The position numbers and the translations under genes are program-made. Source: Zygaena filipendulae (Eukaryota > Arthropoda > Insecta > Lepidoptera > Zygaenidae). From it: a stretch of 64,000 nucleotides of DNA. Shown here one piece after another: positions 61,949 to 64,000 of this stretch; within the stretch, counting starts at the first letter, position 1, and the number at the start of each line of letters is the position of its first letter. The stretch lies in NCBI GenBank assembly GCA_907165275.2, contig CAJRBF020000001.1, positions 372,001 through 436,000 of the forward strand. The letters are read 5' to 3'. The notes beneath the pieces were generated by a model that searched no databases, was not told where the DNA came from, and worked only from the letters and a program-made list of their open reading frames with translations.

Positions 61949-62204
61949 ATACTTAAAAATAAAGCACCAACGCCGTTCCATCACTGCGCCTATAGCTTTT
62001 TTTTAAAGGCTTAAGCCCGCAACACACGGAGCTATAATATATAATATTAATATAGTAAGCTATATATTACGACATAGCAAGCGGTCACAGACGGTGGCTA
62101 TGCTATATATATTTTTGCACTCATTCGCTCTGCGGCCGTCGTTGCATGAGCACGTATTTGTGCTTCATTCTTTATAAAGGTGTTCTAATTTTAACTATTG
62201 TAGA

Positions 62205-62417
62205 ATGGATCTAAATAATGAACTACTATTGGATTTAATTGATAGTTCTTCAGAGGATGATTCCGAAGCTGAATTTGATATGCGCGTTGTCTTGTCAGGC
62301 ACAAAAAGCGTGGTCTACGCGGTAAAGCCTATATCTATTATGGGTGGTAAAGGTGAAGAGGACGCGGGCAGGGGGCGTCGAAGGTTAAGACGCGGGCGCA
62401 GTGGGTATTATAATTTA
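62205..62417 (+). pseudogene. N-terminal fragment of a Harbinger-like transposon gene
   Basis: ATG then LLLDLIDSSSEDDSEAEFD, an acidic leader like those of PIF/Harbinger transposase genes. A Gly/Arg-rich stretch (RGRRRLRRGRSG) follows, and at 62418 the frame enters repeat DNA (ctagctgacccccgcgg). Nothing downstream encodes a nuclease. The flanking 62040-62140 and 63690-63775 share a diverged inverted text (gtcacagacggtggctat against the inverse of atagctggcgtctgtggtc), possibly the TIRs. Confidence 0.4.
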
Positions 62418-62860
62418 CTAGCTGACCCCCGCGGTTTCACCCGCGGCAATTTCGCAGTTCCCGCGGGAATTCTGGAAAAAAAGTACTTTACATCACTCAG
62501 GATCACTGTAGCTTCGTATAAGTGAAATGATGTTCAAAATCGGTTCAGTAAATCCAGAGATTACCCCTACAACCTCACAAACTCACAATATCCGGAGTTC
62601 CCACGGGAATTCCGGGATAAAAAACCCTATGTCACTCAAGATCACTGTAGCTTCCTATAATAAGTGAAAGAATTTTCAAAAATGGGTCAGTAGATCCAGA
62701 CGTTATCCCCTACAACCTCACAAATTCAGAATCTCTGGAGTTCCCGCGGGAATTCCAGAAGAAAAGTACCTTACATCACTCAGGATCACTGTAGCTTCTT
62801 ATAGGTGAAAGAATTTTTAAAATCGGTTTCAGTAGATTACCCCCTACAATCTCATATAAT
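62418..62860 (+). repeat. ~141-bp tandem repeat of a SINE/LINE-tail-like sequence, three units
   Basis: Marker ccgcggg/ccacggg followed by aatt at 62461, 62601 and 62744; units read ggagttcccgcgggaattcc, then tcactcaggatcactgtagcttc and aatcggttcagtagatcc. The head at 62418 and at 62926 carries actagctg(t)..ccgcggtt(t/c)cacccgcg. Partial units recur at 62926-63060 and 63355-63490. Confidence 0.8.
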
Positions 62861-63592
62861 TCATAATTCATTTAATGGCAAGAATATGGTACAACTAGAT
62901 GTCAATTTATATAAAATACTAGCTGTGCCCCGCGGTTCCACCCGCGTGAGTTTCGGAATTCCCGTAGGAACTCCCTTTAGAGGGATGAAAAATAGATAGT
63001 AGCCGATTCTCAGGCTTACTGAATATGTATAAAAAAATTCATGAGAATCGGTCAAGCCGTTTCGGAAGAGTATGGGAACGAACGTTGTGACACGAGAATT
63101 TTATATTTTAGATTTGACCGCATATTCGCCGTATTGGCGTGCAAGTTTATGCAGAATAAAATTAAAATAAAACAATATCCAAATATAATAAAGAATTAAC
63201 TAAAAAAAAACAAAATCACTTTAAAAGAAAATAAAAAAAATCAATCGTCAGAATAAAATTAAAATAAATCATAATTAATATAAAAACAAAATTGGATCAA
63301 AATTAAAATAGAGACAAAATTAAAACAAGATAATATATAAACACACGAACTCCCAAACTCTGGAGTTCCCGCAGGAATATCGAGATAAAAAGTACCCTAT
63401 GGCATTTAGGATCACACTAGCTTCCTTAAAGAAAATTTTCAAAATCGGTTCAGTAGATCCAGAGATTACCCCCTACGTCGCAAACTCACAAACATTTGCT
63501 CTTTATATTAATAGTATAGATGTTCACCGTGCACACAAATGACAGACGAAAAATTACATCCTGTATGTATCCTGTATTTATCAAAATATACG

Positions 63593-63670
63593 TTAATATG
63601 TCTTGCTATACGAAAATATGTCGTGCTATAAGAAAATATATCGTGCTATACGAAAATATATCGCGCTATA
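63593..63670. repeat. ~20-bp tandem repeat gctatacgaaaatatgtcgt
   Basis: Three to four units of (t)cgtgctatacgaaaatat(a/g) with single-base variation, next to the right inverted end of the candidate Harbinger-like element. Confidence 0.75.
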
Positions 63671-64000
63671 TCGCTCGACATATTTTGGTGACGTAATGAA
63701 GCTATACTTTATAGCTGGCGTCTGTGGTCACTCGTCGATTACTATAGAAAATATACCGTAATATACAGACATAGATAAGCAATAGTGTGTTTGTTAATTT
63801 AATGAAACAATAAACTGTGAATCTTCTTTTACTTTTATTTCCTTTTTATACAGTCTAGATATGCCTACAATATTAATTATAATTGCTACGGTGCACAGGT
63901 GACCTTCCATGATAATTGACAAGTTCAAAGAGAAAGTGTGTTGCCATAGCCTAGATTTAGGAAATAAACAAAGGTAATACCAGATACTAGATAGTATATT
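63671..64000. other. Unassigned right edge
   Basis: Contains the possible right TIR (to ~63775) and then AT-rich DNA without features. Confidence 0.4.

Noticed and set aside
1..64000. CRISPR array, bacterial operon or phage interpretation
   Set aside because: Introns, LINEs, MITEs and microsatellites show eukaryotic DNA; the tandem arrays have no spacer structure.

Overview
The window looks like AT-rich insect nuclear DNA, most likely from a moth or butterfly. The repeat families (accgacttc-aaaaaagg fragments, taggtacctac runs), spliced genes with GT-AG introns, and mixture of Jockey/CR1-like LINEs, BEL/Pao, pogo, MITEs and Polintons fit Lepidoptera. I see no clear single-copy host gene; almost everything recognisable is mobile or viral in origin.

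Left third (1-23.9 kb): a LINE (1-2817) has inserted into a Polinton/adintovirus-like endogenous virus. Two copies of the same ~6.9 kb virion-gene block, about 99% identical by eye, lie head to tail (2818-9687 and 17040-23927, both with genes on the minus strand). Between them are a spliced small gene, an intact protein-primed-type DNA polymerase B with a zinc finger, and two accessory ORFs. The 9688-23927 unit is apparently intact: polymerase, retroviral-type integrase with chromodomain, A32/FtsK-like packaging ATPase, adenain-like protease, phospholipase-A2 minor capsid protein, penton-like and double-jelly-roll-like major capsid proteins, a small basic repeat protein, a fibre-like repeat protein, an acidic protein and an exonuclease-like protein. 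The minus-strand genes are packed like a viral transcription unit, with ATGA overlaps. A canonical A AAA AAC slip site sits immediately before the PLA2 stop, and the protease lies in the -1 frame. In the left copy the major capsid gene is broken by a frameshift and by the LINE.

Middle (24-42 kb): a nested pair of 3-bp-TSD foldback MITEs (25.8-26.3 kb); a fragment of a restriction-like-endonuclease LINE (26.5-27.3 kb); and a complete pogo-type transposon with 19-bp TIRs and TA target duplications (29022-34433), itself carrying a TTAA-flanked MITE. Next is a two-gene cassette (34.9-41.9 kb): an eight-exon SAM-domain gene, interrupted by a 1.3 kb repeat with a long inverted repeat, followed after 9 bp by an intronless C2H2 + CACTA/CMC-like transposase ORF.

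Right (42-64 kb): MITEs, LINE fragments and an unannotated spliced minus-strand gene start (45.6-46.3 kb); a LINE with ORF1, an in-frame hydrophobic extension and ORF2 (47.65-52.4 kb); a degraded BEL/Pao element (52.6-58.2 kb) broken by frameshifts, a repeat cluster and a MITE; a broken DUF7869-like transposase with satellite arrays in an intron (58.6-61.9 kb); and a Harbinger-like N-terminal fragment buried in tandem repeats (62-63.8 kb). All family assignments are by eye from motifs; no search was run.
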